Of a DNA stretch of 64,000 nt, positions 8,775 to 17,065 are shown piece after piece; the stretch's first letter is position 1, and each line of letters starts with the position of its first letter. The stretch comes from Natrinema thermotolerans DSM 11552 (GTDB lineage Archaea; Halobacteriota; Halobacteria; Halobacteriales; Natrialbaceae): contig AOIR01000056.1 in NCBI GenBank assembly GCA_000337115.1, positions 87,565-151,564 on the forward strand. The letters run 5' to 3'. A program made the position numbers and the translations under genes. The notes beneath the pieces were generated by a model. It saw only the letters and a list, made by a program, of their open reading frames with translations. It was not told where the DNA came from and ran no database searches.

Positions 8775-10799
8775 ATGTCCGGGAACACGAGCCCAAGCCT
8801 CGAGGACATCGACGAGATCGCCCACGAACCGAGCCAGGAGTTCGTCGAGTCGACGAACGTCGCCGAGTTCATGGAGACCTACGGGATCGACGACTACGAG
8901 GAACTCATCGAGCGGACGACGACCGATCTCGAGGGCGAACCCGACAGCGGCGTCGACTGGTTCTGGGACGAACTGATCGACTACCTCGATATCGAGTTCT
9001 ACGAGGAGTACGACGAAATCCGAGACGACAGCGAGGGACCGCAGTTCACCGACTGGTACCCCGGCGGCGAACTCAACATCGCCCACAACGTCGTCGACCG
9101 CCACGCCGCCCTCGACGAGGAGCGCCGGAACAAGGTCGCCACGATCTGGGAAGGCGAACACGGCGAGGTCCGCGAAGTCACATACCACGAACTCCACCGG
9201 GGGGCGAACCAGGTCGCAAACGCGCTCGAGGAACGCGGGATCGGCACCGGCGACACGGTCGGGCTCTACATGCCGATGGTGCCGGAGGTCGTCTCGATCC
9301 TCTATGGCTGTTTCAAGGTCGGCGCGATCGCAGTACCGATCTTCTCGGGCTTCGGCGTCGACGCGGCCGCGACCCGGATCGCGGATTCGGAGTGTTCGGT
9401 CCTCTTTACCGGCGACGGCTTCTACCGGCGCGGCGATCCGGTCTTCCTCAAGTCCGCCGCCGACGAGGCGATCGCGGAGGCCGGCCACGTCGAGTCCACG
9501 ATCGTCTTCGATCGACTGGGCTCGAGCGACGAGCGGAACGAACATCAAGTCCCCTGGGACGACGACCGCGACGAGTGGTGGGCCGACGCCGTCGAAACCG
9601 CCGCCGACGACTACGAGACGAAATCGCTGCCCTCGAGTCAGGAGTCGATGCTGCTGTACTCGTCGGGCACCACGGGCAAACCGAAGGGCATCGTTCACAC
9701 CCACGCGGGCGTGCAGGTCCAGTGTCCCAAGGAGGTCCACTTCGGGATGGATCTCAAGCCCGCGGACCGGTTCTTCTGGGTCTCCGACATCGGCTGGATG
9801 ATGGGCCCCTGGAGCCTGATCGGGACCCACACCTTCGGCGGCACCGTCTTCATGTACGAGGGCGCGCCGGACTACCCCGAGCCCGACCGGTTCTGGGAGA
9901 TGATCGACCGCCACAAGCTCACCCAGTTCGGCATCTCGCCGACCGCCATTCGGGCGCTGCGCAAGCACGGGGACGAGTGGCTCGAGGGCCACGACCTCTC
10001 CTCGCTGCGAATTCTGGGCTCGACGGGCGAGCCGTGGGATCCCGAGTCCTGGCACTGGTTCCACGAGAACGTGGGCGGCGGCGAGGCCCCGATCATCAAC
10101 ATCTCCGGCGGCACCGAGATCTGTGGCTGTTTCCTGATGCCGATGCCGACCGAGTCGCTCAAGCCCTGTACGCTCGGCGGACCCGGCCTCGGGATGGACA
10201 TCGACGTCGTCGACCGCGAGGGCAATTCGGTCAAGGAGGACAACGAACGCGGCTACCTCGTCGCGCGTGACTCCTGTCCCTCGATGACCAAATCGCTGTG
10301 GTCGGGCGACGAGCGCTACCTCAACGAGTACTGGTCGACCTTCGAGGACATGTGGGATCATGGCGACTGGGCCCAGAAGGACGCGGACGGCTTCTGGTTC
10401 CTCCACGGCCGGGCCGACGACACCCTCAACGTGGCCGGCCGGAAGGTCGGGCCCGCGGAGGTCGAAGGCGCGCTCATCGACCACGCGGCGGTCAACCAGG
10501 CCGCCGCCATCGGCGCGCCCGACGATACCACCGGCACCGCCGTCGTCGCCTACGTCGTCCTCGAGGACGGCTACGAGGAGACCGACGACCTCCGCGAGGA
10601 ACTGCGCGCGCAGGTCGGCGAGGAACTGGGCAAACCGTTCCGCCCGCGCGAGGTGCTGTTCGTCGACGAGTTCCCGAAGACCCAGTCGGGCAAGATCATC
10701 CGTCGGGCCATCCAGGCCACCTACACCGGCGAGGACTTAGGCGACATGAGCAGCATCGAGAACCCGGCGGCGCTCGAGGAACTCGAGGACGCGCGGTAG
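8775..10799 (+). CDS. AMP-forming acyl-CoA synthetase (acetyl/acetoacetyl-CoA synthetase type)
   Basis: This 674-aa ANL-superfamily ligase makes an acyl-CoA from a short-chain acid, ATP and CoA. The ATP loop is YSSGTTGKPKG, followed by DIGWMMGPW, ISGGTEICGCF, the hinge region FLHGRADDTLNVAGRKVGP and the catalytic lysine in KTQSGKIIRR. An ACS-type N-terminal cap occupies about residues 1-110. A GTG at 8769 overlaps the preceding stop and is an alternative start two codons upstream. Its position directly behind 3-hydroxybutyrate dehydrogenase suggests that acetoacetate or another ketone-body or PHB-derived acid is the substrate. Acetate or propionate cannot be excluded from sequence alone. Confidence 0.9.
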   Translation: MSGNTSPSLEDIDEIAHEPSQEFVESTNVAEFMETYGIDDYEELIERTTTDLEGEPDSGVDWFWDELIDYLDIEFYEEYDEIRDDSEGPQFTDWYPGGELNIAHNVVDRHAALDEERRNKVATIWEGEHGEVREVTYHELHRGANQVANALEERGIGTGDTVGLYMPMVPEVVSILYGCFKVGAIAVPIFSGFGVDAAATRIADSECSVLFTGDGFYRRGDPVFLKSAADEAIAEAGHVESTIVFDRLGSSDERNEHQVPWDDDRDEWWADAVETAADDYETKSLPSSQESMLLYSSGTTGKPKGIVHTHAGVQVQCPKEVHFGMDLKPADRFFWVSDIGWMMGPWSLIGTHTFGGTVFMYEGAPDYPEPDRFWEMIDRHKLTQFGISPTAIRALRKHGDEWLEGHDLSSLRILGSTGEPWDPESWHWFHENVGGGEAPIINISGGTEICGCFLMPMPTESLKPCTLGGPGLGMDIDVVDREGNSVKEDNERGYLVARDSCPSMTKSLWSGDERYLNEYWSTFEDMWDHGDWAQKDADGFWFLHGRADDTLNVAGRKVGPAEVEGALIDHAAVNQAAAIGAPDDTTGTAVVAYVVLEDGYEETDDLREELRAQVGEELGKPFRPREVLFVDEFPKTQSGKIIRRAIQATYTGEDLGDMSSIENPAALEELEDAR

Positions 10800-11234
10800 T
10801 CAGCGCGGATCGTACGGATTCGTCGCGGTCCCGAGTCGAGTGACCTCGTCGACGCGATCGAAATCGTCGTCGAACGCGTACAGGCATTCGACATCGTTGG
10901 CTTGCATATACGCGACAATACAAACGTCGACGAACGAAAGGCCGCTATGCCGGCGAAACAGCGATTTCGCTGTCGCCAACGTATCAGCTGATATCGAAAC
11001 GAGGTGAAATCTGGCGTTTTCTTCTATACGGTCGAGAAAATCGACGGCCGGCTCGTGACCAGCGTGTGTCGTCAGTCCATTGAGCGTCTCCGCGAGAACG
11101 TAATCGAGGACGATCGCCTCGGGCAGGGACTGATCGTCGATCCCGCGAAGAATCGGAAGTGCGGCTTCGTGTGCCCCGTCTCGGCGGTAACTCGCGGCAA
11201 ACAGCACCGACGTATCGACGACCGCACGCGGCAT
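10800..11234 (-). CDS. vapC: PIN-domain toxin of a VapBC module
   Basis: This is a 144-aa PIN-domain ribonuclease, the toxin half of a VapBC pair. The acidic residues expected for the metal site are in VVDTSVL (N-terminus), LAETLNGL, SFVDVCIVA and AFDDDFD. It begins immediately after the stop of the antitoxin gene, so the two are translationally coupled. Its stop codon abuts the stop of the convergent acyl-CoA synthetase gene. The family cleaves structured RNA such as tRNA, but the target here is unknown. Confidence 0.88.
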   Translation of the reverse strand: MPRAVVDTSVLFAASYRRDGAHEAALPILRGIDDQSLPEAIVLDYVLAETLNGLTTHAGHEPAVDFLDRIEENARFHLVSISADTLATAKSLFRRHSGLSFVDVCIVAYMQANDVECLYAFDDDFDRVDEVTRLGTATNPYDPR

Positions 11235-11480
11235 CTATTCGACTCCCCAGGCGTCGTGATCCGTCGTTGCGTCGGTCTCCTCGTCACCGTCGTATCCGGT
11301 GAAATCAGCGAACGAGCCACCGCGGCGGTGAACGACCTCCACTCGGACCGTTCCGTCATCTCCGACGTGCCACCGAAGTCGATCACCGTCATCGATATCG
11401 AGTTGTCGACGGATTCGCGCGGGAATATTGGCCTGATTCCCGGAGACCTTGCTTTCGGCGTCGACCCGATCGGTACTCAT
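11235..11480 (-). CDS. vapB: AbrB/SpoVT-fold antitoxin of a VapBC module
   Basis: This 81-aa protein has an N-terminal swapped-hairpin AbrB/MazE-type DNA-binding domain. The core KVSGNQANIPARIRRQLDI is followed by DGDRLRWHV. An acidic tail rich in Asp, Glu and Thr would bind the toxin. I chose the ATG at 11480, 10 codons in from a longer possible frame, because a TATA box lies 25-30 nt upstream of it. It is transcribed ahead of the PIN-domain toxin and divergently from gatB. It probably represses its own promoter through the palindrome at 11511-11528. Confidence 0.87.
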   Translation of the reverse strand: MSTDRVDAESKVSGNQANIPARIRRQLDIDDGDRLRWHVGDDGTVRVEVVHRRGGSFADFTGYDGDEETDATTDHDAWGVE

Positions 11481-11502
11481 ACTCGATGTTAGTCGCTGAA
11501 GG

Positions 11503-11528
11503 CACAAATATAGTGTGGTGGCACACTA
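11503..11528 (-). promoter_or_regulatory. vapBC promoter with overlapping palindromic operator
   Basis: Read on the minus strand, a TATA-like element (actatattt, 11504-11512) lies about 27 nt upstream of the vapB ATG. It abuts a perfect inverted repeat with 7-bp arms, tagtgtg (11511-11517) and cacacta (11522-11528), separated by gtgg. A symmetric site over the TFB/TBP binding position is what an autorepressing AbrB-fold antitoxin would use. The repressor assignment is inference. Confidence 0.55.
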
Positions 11529-11593
11529 CTTGAGCGGCGACGAAACGAGCGCGTCCCGTTACGTTTTACCCCTGTGGGGCCGAATCGCCTCTA

Positions 11594-13090
11594 ATGACTG
11601 CCCAGACCGTCCAGCAGGGCGACCTCGTGACCGTCATCGGCCTCGAGGTCCACGTCCAGCTGGAGACCGACACGAAGATCTTCTGTGGCTGTTCGACCGA
11701 GCCGAGCGACGAGCCCAACGACAACGTCTGCCCGGTCTGTCTCGGCCTGCCGGGGGCGCTCCCGGTGCTGAACGAGGGGGCCGTCGAAGCCGCGGTCAAG
11801 ATCGGCAAGGCGATCGACGCCGACATTCCCGAGGAGACCCGGTTCCACCGGAAGAACTACTACTACCCCGACCTCCCCAAGAACTTCCAGATCACCCAGT
11901 ACGACGAGCCGATCTGTCAGGACGGCGACCTCGAGATCGCCGTCGAGGGCCAGCGTCGGACCGTCGCGATCGAACGGGCCCACTTGGAAGAAGACCCCGG
12001 CAGCCTCCAGCACGTCGGCGGCGGTGGCGGCATCGACTCCGCGGAGTACACCCTCGTCGACTACAACCGCGCGGGGACGCCGCTGATGGAGATCGTCACC
12101 GCGCCGGACTTCCGCAGCCCCGGCGAAGTCCGGGCCTTCCTCGCGGAACTCGAGGAGGTCCTCGAGTACCTGGGCGTCTTCGACGCCGAGCGCGACGGCA
12201 GCCTGCGGATCGACGCCAACCTCTCGATCATTCCCGAGGAAGACATCGAGGGCGACGACACCGACGAGATCGGGATCGACGCACTCGAGTCGGCTAACCG
12301 CACCGAGGTCAAGAACATCTCGAGCCACAAGGGCGCCGAGAAGGCCCTGGCCTACGAGGAGACCCGCCAGAAAAACGCCATCCAACGGGGCCGCGCGGTC
12401 GAGCAGGAGACGCGTCACTGGGACGAGTCCCGCGGTATTACGGTCTCGATGCGCTCGAAAGAGGAGGAGAAGGACTACCGCTACTTCGAGGAGGCCGACC
12501 TGCCGCCGCTGCGGGTCTCGGACTGGAAAGACGAGATCGCGATCCCGGAACTTCCCTCGGCCCGCCGCGAGCGGTTTCAGGCGGAGTACGGCCTGAGCGA
12601 GGAGGCCGCTTCCAAACTCACCTCCACGAAGCAGGTCGCGGACTTCTACGAGGACGTCGCCGGCGAGTTCGACCCCGATCTGGCGGCGACGTGGGTCGCG
12701 GACAACCTGCTGGGTGAACTCAACTACCGCGACATCGAAATTACGGAGATCGAGGGCCGCCTCGAGGAGATCAAACGTCTGGTCGAACTCGTCGCCGAGG
12801 ACGAGATCACGGCGAAAAACGCCCGCGAGACCGTCCTGCGGTCGATGCTCGACGACGGCCGAACCCCCGACGAGGTCGTCGCCGAGGAGGGACTTGGCAA
12901 GACCGGCGAGGACGAAGTCCAGCAAGCGGTCGTCGAGGCGATCGACGAGAACCCCGACGCCGTCGACGACTACGAGAGCGGTGACGACGGCGCGATCAAC
13001 TTCCTGGTCGGGCAGGTCATGCAGAAGACCGGCGGGAGTGCGGATCCGGGCGACGTGAACCAGCTGCTGCGGGCCGAACTCGAGGAATAG
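11594..13090 (+). CDS. gatB: Asp-tRNA(Asn)/Glu-tRNA(Gln) amidotransferase subunit B
   Basis: This 498-aa GatB activates the side-chain carboxylate of Asp-tRNA(Asn) (and possibly Glu-tRNA(Gln)) for amidation with ammonia from GatA. The conserved start VIGLEVHVQLETDTKIFCGC carries zinc cysteines that pair with NVCPVC. Then come HRKNYYYPDLPKNFQITQYD, HLEEDPG and DYNRAGTPLMEIV. A helical GatB/YqeY tail ends the protein (GQVMQKTGGSADPGDVNQLL). A TATA-like tttacc lies about 28 nt upstream, consistent with a leaderless mRNA. gatA and gatC are not in the window. Confidence 0.96.
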   Translation: MTAQTVQQGDLVTVIGLEVHVQLETDTKIFCGCSTEPSDEPNDNVCPVCLGLPGALPVLNEGAVEAAVKIGKAIDADIPEETRFHRKNYYYPDLPKNFQITQYDEPICQDGDLEIAVEGQRRTVAIERAHLEEDPGSLQHVGGGGGIDSAEYTLVDYNRAGTPLMEIVTAPDFRSPGEVRAFLAELEEVLEYLGVFDAERDGSLRIDANLSIIPEEDIEGDDTDEIGIDALESANRTEVKNISSHKGAEKALAYEETRQKNAIQRGRAVEQETRHWDESRGITVSMRSKEEEKDYRYFEEADLPPLRVSDWKDEIAIPELPSARRERFQAEYGLSEEAASKLTSTKQVADFYEDVAGEFDPDLAATWVADNLLGELNYRDIEITEIEGRLEEIKRLVELVAEDEITAKNARETVLRSMLDDGRTPDEVVAEEGLGKTGEDEVQQAVVEAIDENPDAVDDYESGDDGAINFLVGQVMQKTGGSADPGDVNQLLRAELEE

Positions 13091-13095
13091 GTCCG

Positions 13096-13923
13096 CTATT
13101 GCTCGTCGTCCGTTCCGCTGCCGTCGGACTGGAGTCGCTTCGTCGTCTGGACGAGCGGGTGACGCGCGTAGTCGACGACGTCGATGTCGTCGATCCGTTC
13201 CAAGTCTTCCTTTTCCGCCGTGCGGGCCATTCCCAGATCGATCTCGTGATCGATGACGATGACGTAGGCGTCCATTTCGTCGATGTCCAGCCGGTCGGCC
13301 GCCAGCACGCGGTGGTGGCCATCGGCCAGCAGGAGCGTGCCACCGTTGTCGATGACCACCAGCGGCTCGGCCAGCCCCCGCTCGAGTTCGTACCGGCGGC
13401 CCTCGAGTTCGTCGGCGTAGACCCGACCCTGGGTGGGTGTGAGGTCGGCGAGGGCGACGGTCCGGCGTTCCTCCGCGAGTTCGATCTCGTGGATCTGCTC
13501 CAAGGTCCGTTTGAGTTTGCCGACCTTCTCGGGGGTGGCTCGCTCGATCTGGCTGCGGATGACGTCGGCGTTGGAGATGATCCCCACGAGGTTGCCCGCG
13601 TCGTCGACGACGGGGAGCTTCTGGATGCCCGACCGGAGGATGACCCGCGCGGCGTCGGTCACCTTCATGTCGGGGTGGGCGACGAGCAGATCGGTCGCCA
13701 TCACGGTGAAGATCGGATCGTCGTCGTCGGCCAGCAACAGGTCGCGGGCGCTGATGAAGCCCTCGACGCGGCGGCGCTCACAGACCGGAAAGCCGCTGTG
13801 TTCGTCGCTCTCCGCGATCCGGGCCGAGACCTCGCCGACGGTTTCGTCCGGCGATACCGTCGCGACGTCGCGCGTCATGTAGTCTTTGACCTTGGGCTTC
13901 GTTCGGTCCGACACGACCTCCAT
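13096..13923 (-). CDS. CBS-pair protein with C-terminal ParB-like domain
   Basis: This 275-aa protein has two CBS motifs (about residues 12-60 and 75-130, with YMTRDVATVSPDETV and VMATDLLVAHPDMKV). These usually sense adenine nucleotides. A C-terminal ParB/sulfiredoxin-like domain follows, with PLVVIDNGGTLLLADGHHR as its core. The family is known in haloarchaea, but its function is not settled. The ATG at 13923 lies 28 nt downstream of a TATA-like tactttt. It converges with gatB and is separated from the DHH gene by 72 nt on the same strand. Confidence 0.82.
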   Translation of the reverse strand: MEVVSDRTKPKVKDYMTRDVATVSPDETVGEVSARIAESDEHSGFPVCERRRVEGFISARDLLLADDDDPIFTVMATDLLVAHPDMKVTDAARVILRSGIQKLPVVDDAGNLVGIISNADVIRSQIERATPEKVGKLKRTLEQIHEIELAEERRTVALADLTPTQGRVYADELEGRRYELERGLAEPLVVIDNGGTLLLADGHHRVLAADRLDIDEMDAYVIVIDHEIDLGMARTAEKEDLERIDDIDVVDYARHPLVQTTKRLQSDGSGTDDEQ

Positions 13924-13995
13924 ACGCGGACCGACGGCGGCCGCGCGCAAAAGTACTGTCACTGACGCCCCATCGCGGCCGCCCACCCGTCACGC

Positions 13996-15492
13996 TCACG
14001 CGGATTCCCCGCCGTCCGGCTCGCCGCGTTTCGTGAACAGCCACTCGCTGGTCTGGGTGTAGGCCCCGACCGGGACCCCCGGCCGCGTCTCGATCGCCTC
14101 GAAGAAGCGGTTGGTGATCACCTCCTCGACGACGCTGACGATCGACTCGATCTCCGCCTCGTCGTCGGCGCTGCCCAGAATGCCGATCTCGAGCTGTGCG
14201 CCGGCCATGTCGGCGTGGCCGCCGGCGCTGCCGATCCGGTCGAACGCGTCCCGGAGCGTCTCGCCGAGATCGACGTCGGCGGCCCGCGAGCGGGCCGACA
14301 CGTAGACCATCTGATCGTTGAAGCCGAAGACGAGCGTCGTCTCGACGCCCTCCATCGCGAGCAGCTGGTCGGCGGCTTGGGGCAGCGCATCCCGGTCGCC
14401 GATCCGGCCGACGCTGGCCACCGCGACCGAGTCGCGCTGGATCCGGTTCTTGATCGCCCGCGCGATCGTCTCGAGGGTGTCGCCCTCGAGCGACGGCTGC
14501 TCGATCTGGCGCAGGACCGACGCGTCCGCGTGGGGCGACAGCACCGACGCAGCCCGGAAGTCGGCGGGGGAGACCTCGCGGGTGAAGTCGTTCGTGTCGA
14601 CACGGATGCCGTACAACAGTGCCGTCGCCGTCGACGGATCGAATCCCAGATCGAACCGCTCGACGTACTCGGTCAGGACGGTACTGGTCGCGCCCGCACC
14701 CTGACGGAGGTCGACGAACTCGCCAGGCACCGGCCCGCGCGGCGGGTGATGGTCGATGACGATGTCGACGTGCAGTTCCGTCGGGAGCTGGTCGTTGACC
14801 CCCGGCCGGGAGTGGTCGACCAGCGCGAAGGCCGAATACTCCTCGAGCGACTCCGTGGGTCCGAGGTTCCGCAGGTCCAACTCGAGTAAGTTGACCATCG
14901 CCCGGTTCTCCTGATGGGAGATGTCGCCGAAGTAGCAGGCGTCGGCCGGGACGCCGACGGACTCGGCGATGTCGGCCAGCGCGACCGCGCTGGCGATCGC
15001 GTCGGGATCGGGGTTGTCGTGGGCCATGACCGCGAGCCGGCCGTCGATCCCGGCAAGCTGGTCTCGGAGTTCGATCGCCGACTCGGCCGACGGGCTCGCC
15101 GCTTCCGCGAGGACCCACTCCGACAGCGCGCTCGCGGGGCCGACGACTCTGTCCGCGAGGGCGTCGAAGCGCTCGCGGTCCGCGGCCGTCGCGTTGCCGC
15201 CCAGATAGGCCACGATCGCGGCCCCGGGGAACCGATCGCGTGCGGCCTCGAGCGCGGCCCGGTTGACGTCGGTGCGGTCGCTGCCGACGAAGATCACGTC
15301 CGGTTGGTCGACGGCGGCGACGGTCGCTGGATCGCTCGGATCACCGTCTCGAGCCGGGATGCTCTCGTCTCGCAGCGTTTCGACGACGCCCGCGTCGTCG
15401 GTGATGACGAGCAGTCGGCCGTCGCGCTCGGCGAGATGATCGATGACTCCCCGACAGACGGAGCCGCAGCCGAGCACGAGCCGGAAACACAT
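13996..15492 (-). CDS. DHH-family phosphoesterase with N-terminal TrkA-N/RCK-like domain
   Basis: This 498-aa protein combines a nucleotide-binding Rossmann unit (LVLGCGSVCRGVIDHL at the N-terminus) with a DHH/DHHA1 phosphoesterase. The DHH motifs are DNPDPDAIAS, VDHS, VIDHHP and the DHHA1 glycine motif SAGGHADMAGAQ. Relatives hydrolyse cyclic dinucleotides, nanoRNA or pyrophosphate, and the RCK-like part may confer control by NAD(H) or a nucleotide. A TATA-like cttttacc lies about 28 nt upstream of the ATG. It sits just downstream of the nuo operon on the same strand, 46 nt past nuoN's stop codon, but has its own promoter. Confidence 0.88.
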   Translation of the reverse strand: MCFRLVLGCGSVCRGVIDHLAERDGRLLVITDDAGVVETLRDESIPARDGDPSDPATVAAVDQPDVIFVGSDRTDVNRAALEAARDRFPGAAIVAYLGGNATAADRERFDALADRVVGPASALSEWVLAEAASPSAESAIELRDQLAGIDGRLAVMAHDNPDPDAIASAVALADIAESVGVPADACYFGDISHQENRAMVNLLELDLRNLGPTESLEEYSAFALVDHSRPGVNDQLPTELHVDIVIDHHPPRGPVPGEFVDLRQGAGATSTVLTEYVERFDLGFDPSTATALLYGIRVDTNDFTREVSPADFRAASVLSPHADASVLRQIEQPSLEGDTLETIARAIKNRIQRDSVAVASVGRIGDRDALPQAADQLLAMEGVETTLVFGFNDQMVYVSARSRAADVDLGETLRDAFDRIGSAGGHADMAGAQLEIGILGSADDEAEIESIVSVVEEVITNRFFEAIETRPGVPVGAYTQTSEWLFTKRGEPDGGESA

Positions 15493-15538
15493 TTGTCGCG
15501 GCTTGCGACCCCGGCGGGTAAAAGCTACCGGGTGCGGC

Positions 15539-17065
15539 TCAGCCGACGACCGTCGCGGCCGCCTCGGTCGCGACGTCGGCGATCGGACCGAAGGCCGCGA
15601 GGATGACCGCGGTCACGACGGCGGCGGCGACGATCGCCGCGTAGAGGCCGGTCGGTTTCGCGAGCGTGTCCCGTTCGAGGAGCGGCTCCTCGATCCACAG
15701 CGCCTTGACCAGCCGGGAGTAGTAGTACAGCGAGAGCGTGCTGTTGATCACGAGCGCCGCGGCGGCGGCGAGCAGCGCCGTGTTCTCGGTGGCTGCCTCG
15801 ATCGTGTGGCTGAACAGGAGGTACTTGCTCCCGAACCCGCCGAAGGGCGGGATGCCCGCGAGGCTGAACATGAAGACGGCCATCGCGGCGCAGGCGACCG
15901 GTGCCTGGGTCGCGAGCCCGTTGTAGTCCTCGAAGGTACGGCCGACGCCCCAGTATTCGGCCAGCCCCACGAACAGGAACGCGCCCGTGTTCATGAAGCC
16001 ATAGACCAGCAGGTGGATCATCGCCGCGCCCATGACGAGGTCGCCCGACGACGTCGAGAGCGCCGCCAGTCCGATCAGCACGTAGCCCGCGTGGCCGATC
16101 GAGGAGTAAGCGAGCATCCGCTTGACGTTCTCCTGGGTCGCCGCCGCGAAGTTGCCGAGCGTCATCGTGACGATCGCCAGGATGACGAACGCCCACGTCC
16201 AGTCGACGCCGATCACCGCCGTCGTCGCCTCGAGCGGGAACGCGGTCGTGAACACGCGGAAGGCGAGTACGAAGCCGGCGGCCTTCGAGGCCGAGGAGAG
16301 GAACGCCGAGATCGGCGCGGGCGCGCCCTCGTAGGCCTCGGGGGCCCAGAAGTGGAACGGGACGCTGGCGGTCTTGAACGCGACGCCGCCGATCAGCATC
16401 AGGATGCCCAGTCCGAGCAGGCCGCCCATCTCGCCGGCCGCGTCGAGGTTCGCCGCGATCGCCTCGAGCTGCAAGGAGCCGGTCGCGCCGTAGACCAGGC
16501 TGACGCCGTAGACGAAGATCGCCGACGACAGCGCGCCGATCAGGAAGTACTTCAGGCCGGCTTCGACGCTGCCACGGTTGTCCTTCAAGATCGCAACCAG
16601 GGCGTACGACGGCAGGCTCGTCAGCTCGAGTGCGATGAAGACCGTCACGAGGCTGTTCGAGACGGCCATCATCGACATTCCGGTTGCCGCGAGGACCAGC
16701 AGCGAGTAGTACTCGGCCTGGTAGGTGTGGTCCTGCAGGTAGTCGTGGCTCGCGACCGCGACTAAGGCGGTGACGATCGCCACGACGATCATGAAGAACA
16801 GCGCTAGCTGGTCGACGACGAACTGGCCGTCCATGATGTCGATGACGCCGTAGTTCTCGATCCCCGTCGCACCGACGCCCGCGGCGGCGTACCAGACGGC
16901 GACGGCCAGCGAGGCCAACGCGCCGATAACGGTCGTCCCGGAGAGGACGGTTCGGTTCGTCGAGTGCGGGTTGATGCTGTCGAATAGGAACAGCACGAGC
17001 GCCGTCGCGGCGAGTATCAGTGCCGGTGCGAGCGCCAGCCACTGGGGGAGGTCGATGACCGCCAT
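15539..17065 (-). CDS. nuoN: NADH dehydrogenase-like complex subunit N
   Basis: This 508-aa antiporter-like membrane subunit of complex I has about 14 transmembrane helices. Conserved parts include TSLPSYALVAILKDNRGSVE (transmembrane glutamate), LKYFLIGALSSAIFVYG, FKTASVPFHFWAPEAYEGAP and KRMLAYSSIGHAGYVLIG. It is the last gene of the operon. Its ATG overlaps the nuoM stop by one base, so translation is coupled. It pumps protons (or possibly sodium) as part of the membrane arm. Confidence 0.95.
   Translation of the reverse strand: MAVIDLPQWLALAPALILAATALVLFLFDSINPHSTNRTVLSGTTVIGALASLAVAVWYAAAGVGATGIENYGVIDIMDGQFVVDQLALFFMIVVAIVTALVAVASHDYLQDHTYQAEYYSLLVLAATGMSMMAVSNSLVTVFIALELTSLPSYALVAILKDNRGSVEAGLKYFLIGALSSAIFVYGVSLVYGATGSLQLEAIAANLDAAGEMGGLLGLGILMLIGGVAFKTASVPFHFWAPEAYEGAPAPISAFLSSASKAAGFVLAFRVFTTAFPLEATTAVIGVDWTWAFVILAIVTMTLGNFAAATQENVKRMLAYSSIGHAGYVLIGLAALSTSSGDLVMGAAMIHLLVYGFMNTGAFLFVGLAEYWGVGRTFEDYNGLATQAPVACAAMAVFMFSLAGIPPFGGFGSKYLLFSHTIEAATENTALLAAAAALVINSTLSLYYYSRLVKALWIEEPLLERDTLAKPTGLYAAIVAAAVVTAVILAAFGPIADVATEAAATVVG

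Noticed and set aside
8763..10484. A 573-codon frame antisense to the acyl-CoA synthetase
   Set aside because: The plus-strand product has all family motifs, while the antisense product has none and is typical mirror sequence.
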